Shown here piece after piece: positions 52,807 to 64,000 of a stretch of DNA of 64,000 nt. Every line of letters starts with the position of its first letter. Within the stretch, counting starts at the first letter, position 1. The translations under genes and the position numbers were made by a program. Under the pieces are notes generated by a model. The model was not told the DNA's origin, did not search any database, and saw only the letters and a program-made list of their open reading frames with translations. This stretch comes from Mya arenaria (lineage: Eukaryota; Mollusca; Bivalvia; Myida; Myidae): contig NC_069132.1 in assembly GCF_026914265.1 (NCBI RefSeq), positions 30,250,932 through 30,314,931 on the forward strand, written 5' to 3'.

Positions 52807-55800
52807 GTAAGTTGTTGTTACTCTCAAAATGTTTGCATGAAGTTGTGATCTGTTCGTACCTTTCCCTCTCGAACCTGTCCGAGACATTCATTTTGTGTTC
52901 GCCCTGTGGGGCAAGCCTAGAAAGCATCTGTGGTCTGCTGTAGCTCAACTTTACTTTCAATAATTGTACTTTTTTTTTATTCTTAAAATATTGTTGAAAA
53001 TAATTGATTGTATTGTCATTATTAAATAGATTCATATAAAGCTACAGTACTCTAGGTTGATGCAGATTTTTTTAATTTTAATGAATTTTCATATTTAAAT
53101 CATTTGACTTTAATGATAAACAAGCATATGATGAGCTGCTGTCCAATGGGCTTGTCTAAAATATTATACAGAATTCTTCCAATCCCTAACGTCTAAACAG
53201 GTTTGTGCAAAAATATATTTAGTAGGGATGCTAGTCCAAATAATTGTACGTTGACGGATTTTTTTTAGATTTTTGATATGGCAAATCCTTCAAGTACAAA
53301 CTGTTTAGTATCAAAAGTGGGTAGATATTCTGATCAGGATTCCGGGTTAAAGCAATGCGTCTATAAAATATCATAAAAACAAGAAATATTACCAGATAAT
53401 GTTATTTAATATTAGTTCCGTACACAAAAAAATAAATATCCAACTTATAATTATGAGGAATATAGCTCCGAAGTCTGGTCCCCTTAAACTCAAACTCAAA
53501 TAGACCAAATAGAAGCGGTCCAGAGGAGGTCAGCGCGTTGGGCGATGGCTGACTTTGGCCGCACCTCCAGTGTCACTGACATGCTACATACCCTAAAATG
53601 GCGCCGCCTAGATCTTCGGCGCATTGACTCCAGATTGTCCCTCATGTACAAAATTACTAACCAGTTGGTGGCAATCCCCATTCAAGATTTCCTCATCCCT
53701 CTTACTAGACAATCCCGCCATTACCATCCCTTATCATATAGGTTAATCTCTGCCACAACTGACTACTACAAGTACTCCTTCTTCCCCAGGTCCATAGTAC
53801 TATGGAATGATCTCCCCCCAGATGTACCCCTTCTTCAAACCCTAGAACAGTTCAATGCTGCTGTCAGCTCCATTGAACACAATTCACCATAACCTGTTCT
53901 TCACTCCTATTTTTTAACCTTTTAAACCATTTACAAATGTTTTCCCCTCCCTTTATATTTGTATTTTGGCCGGAATTCTTTTAACTTCTACTAACAATCT
54001 TTGTGGCTTGACACGCACAAAAATGTCTACGTCCCTGTAAAGGGTTCGACAGTACAGGAAGATAGATGAGTTTGACCGGTTTTCTTCATTTCATTCTGTC
54101 AAAACATAACGATATATACATGAAGGGCACCTGCAAGGCTTCAGGGCACAATTTTGAAACAATTGGAACATTTCGGCCATGGCCGAGTTGTTACGATTGT
54201 ATAAACAAGGTTTATCTCGAAGCTTGTCGGAGGTGGCCGAGTTATAACAATTGGATCGAGTTGTTCCCCTTGGCATAATTGTTGTCTGTGTCAGTCAACT
54301 TTCGTTTTATTGAAAAGGTAAACAGTGTGTTTTAATGCATTAAATGCTTGTTTTGTAAAACTTTTCACTTACATGGTAAAATATGAATATAAACCTTTAT
54401 TATCCATTTCAACAATAAAATACAACACTTCATACAATTTCAATATTTTTAAAACACCCCCGTTTTTTTGCACAAACCCGTTTAGACGTTAGGGATTGGA
54501 TGAATTCCGTATAACATGTCTATTATTTTAGACTAGTAGGGATACAAATGAATATCCGATCGAACAATTGATATTTGAATGCCAAAATCAGTATTCGAAT
54601 ATTCAATATTTTTTGTTTGATAATTAAATAATTTTGCTTACAACTGTTGTTGTATTCGCTTGTCTTGTTTTTGCAACGATTGGCCCCTAATGCCAGAGGC
54701 ATAAACGTGATGACACGATACACGCGTCTTGGGACCAATAATTAATTCTCCCAGACGCGTCATATGTTGATTAGGGACATATCTTTGGGACAATAATCAG
54801 GACTGGCTATTAAACAAGTTTAAATTATTTTCGTTAAGTTTAAATGACCATTCCAATAACTGATATAAGGAATCCAAAGTGGTGTAATGCCACCAATTAA
54901 GCTGTAAAATATTGCTCAAATCGTCGTAATGATATGAGTGACATGTGCTAGTTATTTGTCTTCACTGTTATCCATGTTTCGATATAACGTTCATGCTTAG
55001 AAATGTAACTTTATAGAATAGAGTTTTAGGACATAGTGTAAAAAGATGAGTGAAAAGTCATGGTTATTTTCATTTTATTATTAATCTAATTCCCGAGTTG
55101 GCTTGGTTATCCATAGTTATATTTAGTAGAGGACAATCACAGAACGAGGCTGCTCGTACAGAACGACCCTCCCTTATTGCATAATGACATTCAACCAGGG
55201 TCTTGTTTACAAATATGAATGCAGTGGAATTGAAATGATATTTGTTTTTTGTTTTTTCAAAATTTATTTGTTGGATTCTTTTTTGGAAATGGGCAATTTC
55301 AGAGGCTAATTTCGGAAACAGGCTTGGCCGTCGTGTTTACCGGCTAAGAAGAGTTAAAAGGCTCTGCTTATTACTATAGCGAATGATACATTCATTTTTG
55401 TAAAAGAATATTCGATCGAAAGAATTACCGAATATTCAAATATCAATTTTGCCATTCATTTGCATCCCTAGTATTTAGAGATGTATTTTATGTTTGAAAT
55501 TGATGATAAAGGTTTATATTCATATTTTACTGGAAAGGTAAATCCTGTGTTTTAATGCATTAAAAACTAGTTTTGAGCAAAATATCTTTGCACTCGCAGT
55601 ATAAATTATGTATACCTTTATCTATTTCAAACATGAAATACTTCTAAATACAATTTCAATATTTTTCAAAACCCTCCTGTTTTTGCACAAATTTGTTTTA
55701 ATAGACGTTAGGGATTAGAAGAATCCTGTTTAACACGTCTATTATTTTAGACTACTCTTGGTATATACATATGGAACTGGGAAGTTGCATGTATTAAACA

Positions 55801-56172
55801 ACATGTACTAGATGCAACGGTTCTAAACAAAAAGCACCACTTAATGTACTTTAAATGCCCAATAATTTGTTTATTGAGTTTTATTTCAGTAAATTTATTA
55901 AATGATTGATTTGAAAGTACCAATATTTACTTAATATAGTAAATGGTTTATATGTCTGTGATACCAGTAATTTAAATTGGCTCTGTGATACCAGTAATTT
56001 AGATTGGCAATGAGATTGCTTTGATGTAATAATATCATTATTTCATGCAAATGGATGTTATTTTTTATTTCAGATGAAGTATGCTCACGGTGTTCTTTTG
56101 ACGGCGATAGTGCTTGGGCCAATGCTCTGGATGTGTGCAAACTTCGAGAATTACAGGAACCCCAAGAAATAG
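52690..56172 (+). CDS. COX8: Cytochrome c oxidase subunit 8-like protein (two exons)
   Basis: Exon 1 is 52690-52806 and exon 2 is 56074-56172. The donor is AACAC|GTAAGT and the acceptor is TTTATTTCAG, phase 0. The product has 71 residues, close to the usual size of COX8 precursors. The N-terminal part (MFGVTRPALSLLRPVAQQTN) is basic and without acids, as in a mitochondrial presequence. A single hydrophobic helix follows (GVLLTAIVLGPMLWMCANFE) and the tail is ENYRNPKK. The pattern GP-x-W-x3-N-x3-YR at the end resembles the COX8 C terminus, placing it in the inner membrane as a small structural subunit of complex IV. Another single-pass respiratory subunit is possible. An upstream in-frame ATG at 52636 exists, but the one at 52690 gives the better presequence. 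The 3.3-kb intron is full of transposon debris. Confidence 0.68.
53153..54536. repeat. Inverted repeat flanking the LINE fragment
   Basis: Positions 53153-53213 and 54468-54536 are inverted copies (TTTAGACGTTAGGGATTGGA in the right arm). A third, direct copy of the right arm lies at about 55683-55755, within a longer diverged direct repeat (54327-54536 and 55539-55755). Confidence 0.65.
53461..53892 (+). pseudogene. 3' fragment of a LINE-type reverse transcriptase ORF
   Basis: The frame reads YSSEVWSP, a stop (TAA at 53485), then TQTQIDQIEAVQRRSARWAM and LDLRRIDSRLSLMYKITNQL, then FFPRSIVLWNDLPPDV. These are the C-terminal landmarks of non-LTR retrotransposon ORF2 proteins of CR1/jockey-like type. 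The catalytic domain is missing, so this is a 5'-truncated dead copy inside the COX8-like intron. Confidence 0.8.
54537..55470. mobile_element. hAT-like non-autonomous element, copy 2
   Basis: The ends TAGGGATACAAATGAAT and ATTCATTTGCATCCCTA match the element at 34164-35148, as do internal phrases (ATTGGCCCCTAATGCCAGAGG on one strand). No perfect target duplication remains. It lies in the COX8-like intron. Confidence 0.75.
56074..56172 (+). CDS. COX8-like gene, exon 2
   Basis: This exon encodes residues 40-71 (MKYAHGVLLTAIVLGPMLWM and onward) plus TAG, after a pyrimidine-rich acceptor. Confidence 0.72.
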   Translation: MKYAHGVLLTAIVLGPMLWMCANFENYRNPKK

Positions 56173-58950
56173 AGGCTCTTTGGCAGTGTGAATTTATGGC
56201 AACTTTCAACATGTTTTTGACTAACTTTTGTAAAATTTGATTATTATATCAACAAGAAATGCTGGGCAGTTTACATCAGTGCTGGAACTATGTGGCTTTA
56301 TAACTTCAGGACATAATTTTTTACCATATTTACAATATCTGAGTTATTAACAACTTTACATACAGTAAAAGTTTTATTAGTTTACATGGAGTGTTTTGTA
56401 TTAATCAATAATCATGTTGGTAATATTTATGTATAGAAATGTTTTAAGAAATAACGGATTTGATAAATTGGAAAATGTTTGTTGATTTTCTTTTTTATGC
56501 CAGATCATCACAGTGTGTTCTTAAGAACCAGCTGCCGGCCATAATAGACGGTTCAAATAGCAATTGGGCCAGTTCAAATTAGGAAAGAAAGGTGAATTTT
56601 ATGTACACTGAGTAGCAGCTGGTTGATACCTTTACTAAATAAGATGGTTCAACCAAAATTTATTGAGAGCCCTGGATCATATTTGCAAAAGGTCTCAAGT
56701 CTCACACTGAATTTAGAAACAATATATTTAGTCACAAAAAGATTCAGTTCTCACAGGAGGAATTGGCACATGTATATATAATTTTTGTCATAGGTTTAAA
56801 ATAATATTATGAAATCCTATCAAAAATATGCTTTTACTGTGAGCTTGTTTTCATTGATTTCAAAAAAATTGGTAACAGATAAATAGTTTGCAGATTTAAA
56901 TCATTGATTACCATTCTATATATTAATGCTCTATTGCACAACCTTCACACCAGTAGCACAACCACTACCATCAAATTTTGGCCAACATTTTCTTAAAACA
57001 GCGTACATAGTTAAACCAGTCACTTGTAATTAAAAACGGAATGAATACCGTGTGCAGATAAATCCAACATGCATTTAATCACAATCCCAATATTCCAAAG
57101 AAATGCTTGAAATTTTATAAAAATGAGTCCAAGCTGACAAACTACCTTTCAAACAATTTTCTCCCTTCACCAGTGGTAATGGTTGTGCATGATTCCCACC
57201 CAGGGTTCTGTCAATTCGAGTCTAATCTCAAACTCCTCCATGATACCTTTGGTAAATGTGGTTGGCCGCCATGGAGACCACAATATCATGTCATGTTTTT
57301 GAGGTTTTATTATAACTGGACATATGGGTCACCTTAAATGGGTGGCATCAACAGAAGTTGTCCGCTCTTTTCAATCATCACAAAACTAAAAAGTGTTTGT
57401 CTAAATATGACCAAGTTCAATACCTAGACAAAAATTCTCAGTCAGTCTAAAGTAATTGCCATTGAATAAACAAAAATTAACAGAATTGACAAGTCTGCTC
57501 TCTTACTTTGGCAAATGCACACCATTTAACACCAAACAAATGGGACGCTCATGTTCTGTGATAGCTGGCGCTCCTGTTGTTTGTTTGCATAATATGGCCT
57601 TAACCTGTCGTGAACATCGCGAAAATAACAGACTTTTATTTTAATATGAGTTAGTTAAATATACAATACTTTTGAGATTGATTCTTATGTTATACAGATG
57701 TTATATGGTTATCATTTGTTTAAACTTTAATTTTTATTACCGTAAGCTTTTAACAATATTACAGTTTAATCATTTAAGTATAACATTTTTCATTAGCACC
57801 GTTGACCTTGTAACTAATCGCTATGAGTCTACCGATGTTATTCAACGGTGTCATTGCTCCGGCGGAGTCGCACGAATAACACATGAATTCGTGCTACTCA
57901 CAATACTCGTGCACTTCATGTTGGTTTTGGCGGTAAATAATAGTTTAAAAGACCTTTGTTGGGCATTTAAGAAAGAGTTAGAAAAAGTTAGAATAAAAGA
58001 GTTAAAAAGTGAATTAAAAGGAATTATAATTAAAAAGAGTTACAAGTGATTTAAAAGGAGTTAAATAAAAAGAATTTATAGTTAAAAAGAGTTACAAGTG
58101 ATTTAAAAGGAGTTAAATAAAAAATAAGTTATAAAGGTTTATAACATCGGACTATCAATTATAAATTGGATATATGACAAATTGTTGGATTATAATAGTT
58201 AGAAAGTGTTAACATCTGGAAATAAATTCTTTACTTACTGTTCACTATTTAGGACATTTACTGTGAATTGTTATTGGAATTAAAATTGTTAAAACTGTAA
58301 AAATAAAGAAAGAAACAGTTAAAGATTGTTCACATATTCCACTCTATGAAATCTATGTGCAGAGCCCATATTGGATTCTGGTCAGGTAAAGGTCAAAGCC
58401 TCAATGCATTCATGGACAAGAGCCCTGACTTTTCTCTTGCACCCATGAAATTTTGGTCATGTTCTACTGCATCAAAGCGAAGTGCTGAACTCGTGTGAGA
58501 ACCTTGGCAGATTAATGTCAAGGCCACAACACAGTCATGGGCATGAGCTATGTTTTCAAGTTTGCTCCAGAGCTCCACCTACTACTATATATTGACAGTA
58601 CGTTGGTGGCCTCTTCCACTTGTGCTTGTTCTGGTGGAGAGTAAAATCCCTGCCGAGTTATGTGAGAAGTCATGATATGAAGATCCAAGTGTTTAAAGGC
58701 TTAATGGCTGCACCTGAAGGATTTCACAGCAATTTTGGTCAAATATCATCTAGGCAATCTGCCTAACCACTTAGGTCAAAATACAGTGTCCAGGGTTTGA
58801 GGTTTTGTTTCTTGTGGGCTAAATATTTTTAACACAAAATGACATTGAAGGATTTAATGAGACTTTGGTCATATGTTTTAACTCATTTACTTTAAGTGCA
58901 GACCAAGCGTTGAAAGAATGAAATAAGGATATTAATCTTACACAAGGTAC
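56173..58950. other. Stretch without recognisable gene
   Basis: After the COX8-like stop I see no further exon and no canonical AATAAA close by. A short duplicated AGTTAAAAAGAGTTACAAGT-type repeat lies at about 57960-58130. Confidence 0.45.
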
Positions 58951-58958
58951 ATGTTCTT

Positions 58959-59412
58959 TTGAAAGGGTCTGTACTCCGTATGGTGAAATAGCGAAAAAAA
59001 TGGAAAATTGTCGAAAACTGCCATATACTCGGTATCGATGTGTACAATGCATTGAAACTTACTTACTGAAGTACCACATAGTTTACAATTAATTTATTTT
59101 TCGCAGTTTTTTCGTATTTTTCCATTAAAAAAGATTACTAGGTATGTCTACCTAGTAGAATTTGTTCCTTATGCGTGATTGGCTAGTCGATGTTATCACG
59201 TGATATTACCAAGTTAGGTATATAGCTTAAATATTCCAACTGTTTAGGGTAAGCCTTCGTAGCACAGTAGATACAACACTGGACTGCAATTTTGGTGACA
59301 CTGATTCGAAACAGGTCTCCGTCTCAATATTTTTTTTACATTTTGGTATTTTTTTTACAATTATGATATCAAAGAGTAAAACCTTTTATTTAATAATTGT
59401 CCTGAGATTAAA
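58959..59412. mobile_element. Second copy of the tRNA-promoter-bearing element (left part)
   Basis: The start AAAGGGTCTGTACTCCG and the body match 27708-28050. It includes the tRNA-like segment at 59249-59322 (box A-like TAGCACAGTAG, box B-like GATTCGAAAC). It holds about 78 bp (59148-59225) missing from the other copy, and lacks a clear right terminal repeat. Its end at 59387-59409 is the empty counterpart of the HINE insertion at 28057. Confidence 0.65.
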
Positions 59413-60518
59413 ACTATGTCAAATTTGTCTGAAGGCCTATTCTTGATTGTGAAACTGGCTGAGAATTATTGTTTTCATCAGTGGTCATTTAGTCAATCGT
59501 CAGGTCACTGCTTTCACATAGGATGATTTAATGTTAAAGGTAGATGACTCCCAACTAGTAGATCACCCAACTGAACCGAGGTCAGTTTGTCAAAAGTCAA
59601 GGTCACTGTTGGAGTCTCCTACTTTTTTTATAAAATTTTGTCCTGACAGTAGTTTGAAAATGGTTTCATGTAATAACACTTTACACCTGGCTCTATACTG
59701 GTCGATGACCATCCTTGACTTGTCCTCACTCATGCCTCAGTGTTTTGAATAATTATATAATCCAGTGAAAACACTCATCCATTTACTTATTAGACTAGGA
59801 CCAAAGATACTTATTGAATACTCTTCCAGACCGTCATATTGTAAAAATCCATTGGTTTAGACTATTGAGTTTACTAAATAACAAAAATGGTATCAAATTT
59901 GTTTATTTGTAGAAATATAATTGGAAATAGAAATTATGCATGACTACTGGCTTTATACATATTGTGTTGTTAAAGATACACTTCTAGTATTATAACAAAA
60001 ATATCACATACATAAAGGTCAAACAAGGAAACCGGATTAACATTTTTTCTGGATATGTCATGTGACTTGTAATTCATATAATAAAATCAAACAAACAATC
60101 AATTTTTATAACACAATGGTAGATCATAAAATGCTGCAAAATATTCATTTAATAACAGTATATGAAACACATTACATAACTTAGGAACAAAAAACCTTTA
60201 AAATTCAACAGATTAAAGAAGGTTTGTGTTGCTGTGAAATTATGTATAGGGGAGTGGAGATTGTTTACTGGTATGTATTTATTGTACATGCAAAAATATA
60301 TCACAGATGAGAATCATTTATAACTAACAAGCACATACAGCTTAAAAAATAATGTTATTTTGGGCTGCAAACATCAACAAGAACAACACACTTCATTTTG
60401 CGAAACTGCTAACAGTTGTGTGATCAAATTCCCTTGTACAGTACAAATTTACAATGCCATGCCTTTCAAATATGATCTCACAAACATGTACCCAGTTAAG
60501 TTTCATAAATTAGACAGA

Positions 60519-60800
60519 AACAAGAGATGTTTGTCAAACATTATGCCCCCTGAGCGCCAAGTTGCCAGAAATATTTGGACAATTGAATGAAATATGCATG
60601 GACTGAAATGACAGCTGATTTGTCATTGGATGCATATGAGGCAGGTCATCTACTGGTCATACCTAATCTTCATGTCAAGTTTGATGACCATAGGTCCGGG
60701 AATTGTTGAGTTATCACTCGGACAAGCTTTGGTCTTCCAACAGACCGACCGACATGTGCAAAGCAATTATATAACCCCTCTGCTTCGAAGGGGGGCATAA
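60519..60800. mobile_element. HINE/pearl-like element, family 2, short copy
   Basis: It has both ends (AACAAGAG with the ATGTTTG hairpin, TATGCCCCC; GGGGGGCATAA) but the tandem array is reduced to less than one unit. It is about 282 bp. Confidence 0.75.
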
Positions 60801-61164
60801 TTAAACTAGATGTTCACTGAAAACTGATACTTCAACTCATGCATTTAGTGACATATAAATTTCTACTGTCTACTATATAAGACAAATATCAGAACAATAC
60901 TCTTACTTTAAAACTTTACTGAAGAAAATATATCCTTGATGATCATCTATCTTAGTTTGAAACAAACATGGCACTTAGTGGATAGAGGAGCTTGAGGCAA
61001 ATTTTCTCCAAAATTGCATAAGATGCACTTTACTTATGATAACTTAAGAAGGCAAATAAATGCCCAACTAAAATAGTAACATAAAAGAAAATCATTTCTA
61101 TACAAACATTTATACATCAATCCCAATCATCTGTGCATGCATTAAAAAAATATGGACAATCAGA

Positions 61165-61910
61165 AAACCTTTTTTCAGCTTACAGTCACACTGACCTTGA
61201 CCTTTGACCCACTGACCTCAAAATCAATAGGGTTCATCTGCTGGTCATGACCAATAAGCCTACCTAGTATGAGGTCCCTGGGTCAAAGCGTTCTCAAGTT
61301 ATTGATCGGAAACCGTTTTTCATGTTAAGGTCACACTGACCTTGACCTTTGACCCACTGACCTCAAAATCAATAGGGTTCATCTGCTGGTCATGACCAAT
61401 ACACCTACCAAGTATGAGGTCCCTGGGTCAAAGCGTTCTCAAGTTATTGATCGGAAACCGTTTTTCATGTAAAGGTCACACTGACCTTGACCTTTGACCC
61501 ACTGACCTCAAAATCAATAGGGTTCATCTGCTGGTCATGACCAATAAGCCTACCTAGTATGAGGTCCCTGGGTCAAAGCGTTCTCAAGTTATTGATCGGA
61601 AACCGTTTTTCATGTTAAGGTCACACTGACCTTGACCTTTGACCCACTGACCTCAAAATCAATAGGGTTCATCTGCTGGTCATGACCAATACACCTACCA
61701 AGTATGAGGTCCCTGGGTCAAAGCGTTCTCAAGTTATTGATCGGAAACCGTTTTTCATGTAAAGGTCACACTGACCTTGACCTTTGACCCACTGACCTCA
61801 AAATCAATAGGGTTCATCTGCTGGTGATGACCAATACACATACCAAGTATGAGGTCCCTCGGTCAAAGCGTTCTCAAGTTATTGATCGGAAACCATTTGG
61901 TATTCCGACC

Positions 61911-61945
<35 letters not shown>

Positions 61946-61995
61946 CGACCGACATGTGCAAAACAATATACCCCACTTTTTTCAAAAGGGGGCAT
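61165..61995. repeat. 145-bp tandem array with nuclear-receptor-like motifs, ending in a family 2-type terminus
   Basis: About five units repeat every 145 bp (for example CATG at 61321, 61466, 61611 and 61756). Two unit types alternate (AAGCCTACCTAGTATGAG and ACACCTACCAAGTATGAG). The array runs into an ACAG microsatellite (61911-61945) and the right end TATACCCC...GGGGGCATAAAT. No left end is present. Confidence 0.85.
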
Positions 61996-62021
61996 AAATA
62001 TAAAAGAATGTTATATGGTTA

Positions 62022-62187
62022 CAGTGGTCGAAATTAGCACAAGCCAGCAAGCCCTGCTCTGGTAAAATGTCTTCCGGGCTTGCTCAAATTCTGAATTTTA
62101 TTTAGCAGGGCTTGTTCCTAGACATGATTCCATGCAATAAAACAAGAGTTCGGGCTTGTTCATCCAAAAGTCTAATTTCGATGACTG
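62022..62187. mobile_element. MITE with 6-bp target duplication, copy 4 (inverted)
   Basis: This 166-bp copy starts CAGTGGTCGAAATTAG and ends TAATTTCGATGACTG. It is flanked by a perfect TGGTTA duplication (62016-62021 and 62188-62193). It lies in the opposite orientation to the other three copies. Confidence 0.87.
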
Positions 62188-62193
62188 TGGTTA

Positions 62194-64000
62194 AGAAAAC
62201 ACCATTTCCTTACAAAAAACGTTATGGGGTCCATTAATTTATTTTTATTCTAGATTTAAAAAAACAACAACTACTAAACATTTCACATTCTGGAAACAAT
62301 ATGTTTAAGCATTTGGAATGGGACTGAAAACACAACAATGTACAACCACTTTGATGATATGACACTACACATCAGGGAAATTATTATACACATGGTTTAT
62401 ATGTCAATGTACACACATATCACATAAAATGGTAAAAAGCTAAATAATATCAAGCATACATTTATGCCAATGATATAACAGTATGAGTTAACAATTTTAA
62501 ATAAATATCATTTAACAACTTATAAAATTGTTAATGTCATTATTATCATTTTAATACTGAGTAATTCATACACTTGCTACACTTGAAGAATTGAGTTCTG
62601 GTAAGGGTTTATTTTTGACAATTAAGTCAAATCCAGCTACTGATTTAAATATTAAGTGGGACCTCTGCACAGCTCCTCCCCCACTAACCTTTTAGTGTTG
62701 GCACGGATGTCCCAATACCTGCTTTTACTTATGAGCAAACTGCTATAGTAATCCAGTTAATGAAACCAATCAATGACAAGCACAATTGTAATGATTGCAT
62801 TTTTAAAAAGCTTTCTGAATAATTAAATATGAATTTGCTACGTGGTCTCAATGGTGAAGAAATAATTTGCAAACATTAAATAAAAATACAATTGCAATAA
62901 GTTGACAAGTTCCAACATAATGTAGTAAATGCATGCTAGTTTTGTAATGCTTTCATAATGATAGTATACCATGCCGGTGTAATCAGAGTTGTGTTCAGTA
63001 CAGTCCTTTATAAATCTGCTGCAGCAAAAATGAATATTCACATGTTGACATTGTTATGAAATCATGAAATACAACACATGAAAAATTTGATAGCATTATA
63101 CCTTATACCATAAAGTTCTGAGAGAACAACATATTCTTTCATTAAAGTACATTGAAGACTGCAGTTTCAAATCTTTTTGACAAAATATGAACAAATAACT
63201 GATCCTGGATAACCCACAAAGACTAGAATGGAATCATTAAGAATGACTTGCCGGTATAAGGTTCGCAATGGCAAAATAGTGTTTCTGGTTCCATCAGACA
63301 ACATAATAGTACAACTTTACTTCAGTTTTCCGCTTTTATAGGTCATAAGAGGACACCTTTTTCCACACAGTACCCCCATGTTTAATGATTAATATATAGT
63401 ATAGATCACTGCTATTTGACCTAATGAAAATGTTTGATATGGATATATTACCTGACGCAAACATGTATTGATGCATTAAATTTACACAAAATATATCATT
63501 CAGTTTCTGGCAAAGATGGCATTTTTAAATATTGTTTGACCAAGATAACCTGATCCTGACCTTTGTAAATGCATATATTATACAATGAATAATTTATGTA
63601 AGAGCTAGTATATCAGTTTCATTGAGCAATTCTTGCATTCTCAGTCACTGCAAGTTTGACAATGGTCACTTATTTAACCAGTCATATCTAGGTTTGAATC
63701 CTCTCCAAACCCATTTCTTTTTATTTATTTTGATCGCAAACTAAATGGTGACAACACATACAAAAGCTGCATAAATTATATTTTCTTTTTACCATAGTAT
63801 ACATGGCCCCTTATAACAGGATAAAAATAAGCTCACTATGTTTGTAAGTCTATTTTTTGCTTAATATCAACTTCTTCAATAGTATTTAGACTTCATATAG
63901 GAATTATCCGTATGATAATCACAACACATTTTTCAGTCATCAAATTCAAACTGAAGGATGTATTTTGGCTAATTGAAATAAGCGTCTTAAGTCTGTTAAA
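62194..64000. other. Stretch without recognisable gene
   Basis: The sequence is AT-rich with no exon, RNA gene or clear repeat that I can support. Confidence 0.45.

Noticed and set aside
54529..55478. 8-bp target duplication for hAT copy 2 (TAGACTAG and GTATTTAG)
   Set aside because: Only the last three of eight positions agree, so I do not claim a duplication.

Overview
This is an AT-rich piece of an animal nuclear genome. The genes are split by GT-AG introns and the intergenic DNA is packed with transposon relics. The commonest repeats carry TGACCTTGACCTTTGACC-like cores and tandem units. From general knowledge these are typical of bivalve molluscs, so a bivalve is the best guess; the species cannot be named from the sequence.

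Layout. 1-2.6 kb: no recognisable gene. 2.7-3.3 kb (minus): the 5' exon of an M14 zinc carboxypeptidase whose remainder is not found. 3.4-12.8 kb: repeats, with a long tandem-repeat element at 9.5-11.6 kb. 12.8-51.8 kb (minus): one large gene of 23 coding exons. Every splice phase joins, giving 5,808 nt and a predicted 1,935-residue ELM2-SANT multi-zinc-finger protein of the TRERF1/ZNF541/MIDEAS family, a scaffold of histone deacetylase complexes. 13.6-21.9 kb (plus): a complete, very young Ty3/gypsy LTR retrotransposon lying antisense in the gene's penultimate intron. Its two 561-bp LTRs differ at one site that I could see, and gag and pol appear joined by a -1 frameshift signal. 52.7-56.2 kb (plus): a two-exon gene for a 71-residue mitochondrial inner-membrane protein that looks like cytochrome c oxidase subunit 8, head to head with the large gene. 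56-64 kb: no gene recognised, only repeats.

Mobile elements dominate the introns. Many ends and target duplications can be read directly. There is a PIF/Harbinger-like element (TSD TAA) containing a 1.9-kb element with a 6-bp duplication, and four 158-166-bp MITEs with 6-bp duplications. There are two copies of a hAT-like element (8-bp duplication at one), an element with a 5-bp duplication, and a Tigger/pogo relic with a broken transposase start. There is also a LINE 3' fragment and a terminal-inverted-repeat element carrying a tRNA-like promoter. Four element families have different bodies but the same end design (ACAAGA plus hairpin plus a subterminal repeat, closing with a second hairpin). 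I interpret these as Helentron-associated (HINE/pearl-like) elements. Their tandem cores carry many perfect nuclear-receptor binding motifs.

The strongest points for follow-up are the gag-pol frameshift signal, the recent insertion 140 bp from a splice acceptor in a chromatin-regulator gene, the shared end grammar of the tandem-repeat elements, the repeated oestrogen-response-element-like palindromes, and a 75-bp duplication that copies a splice acceptor and would add a premature stop.
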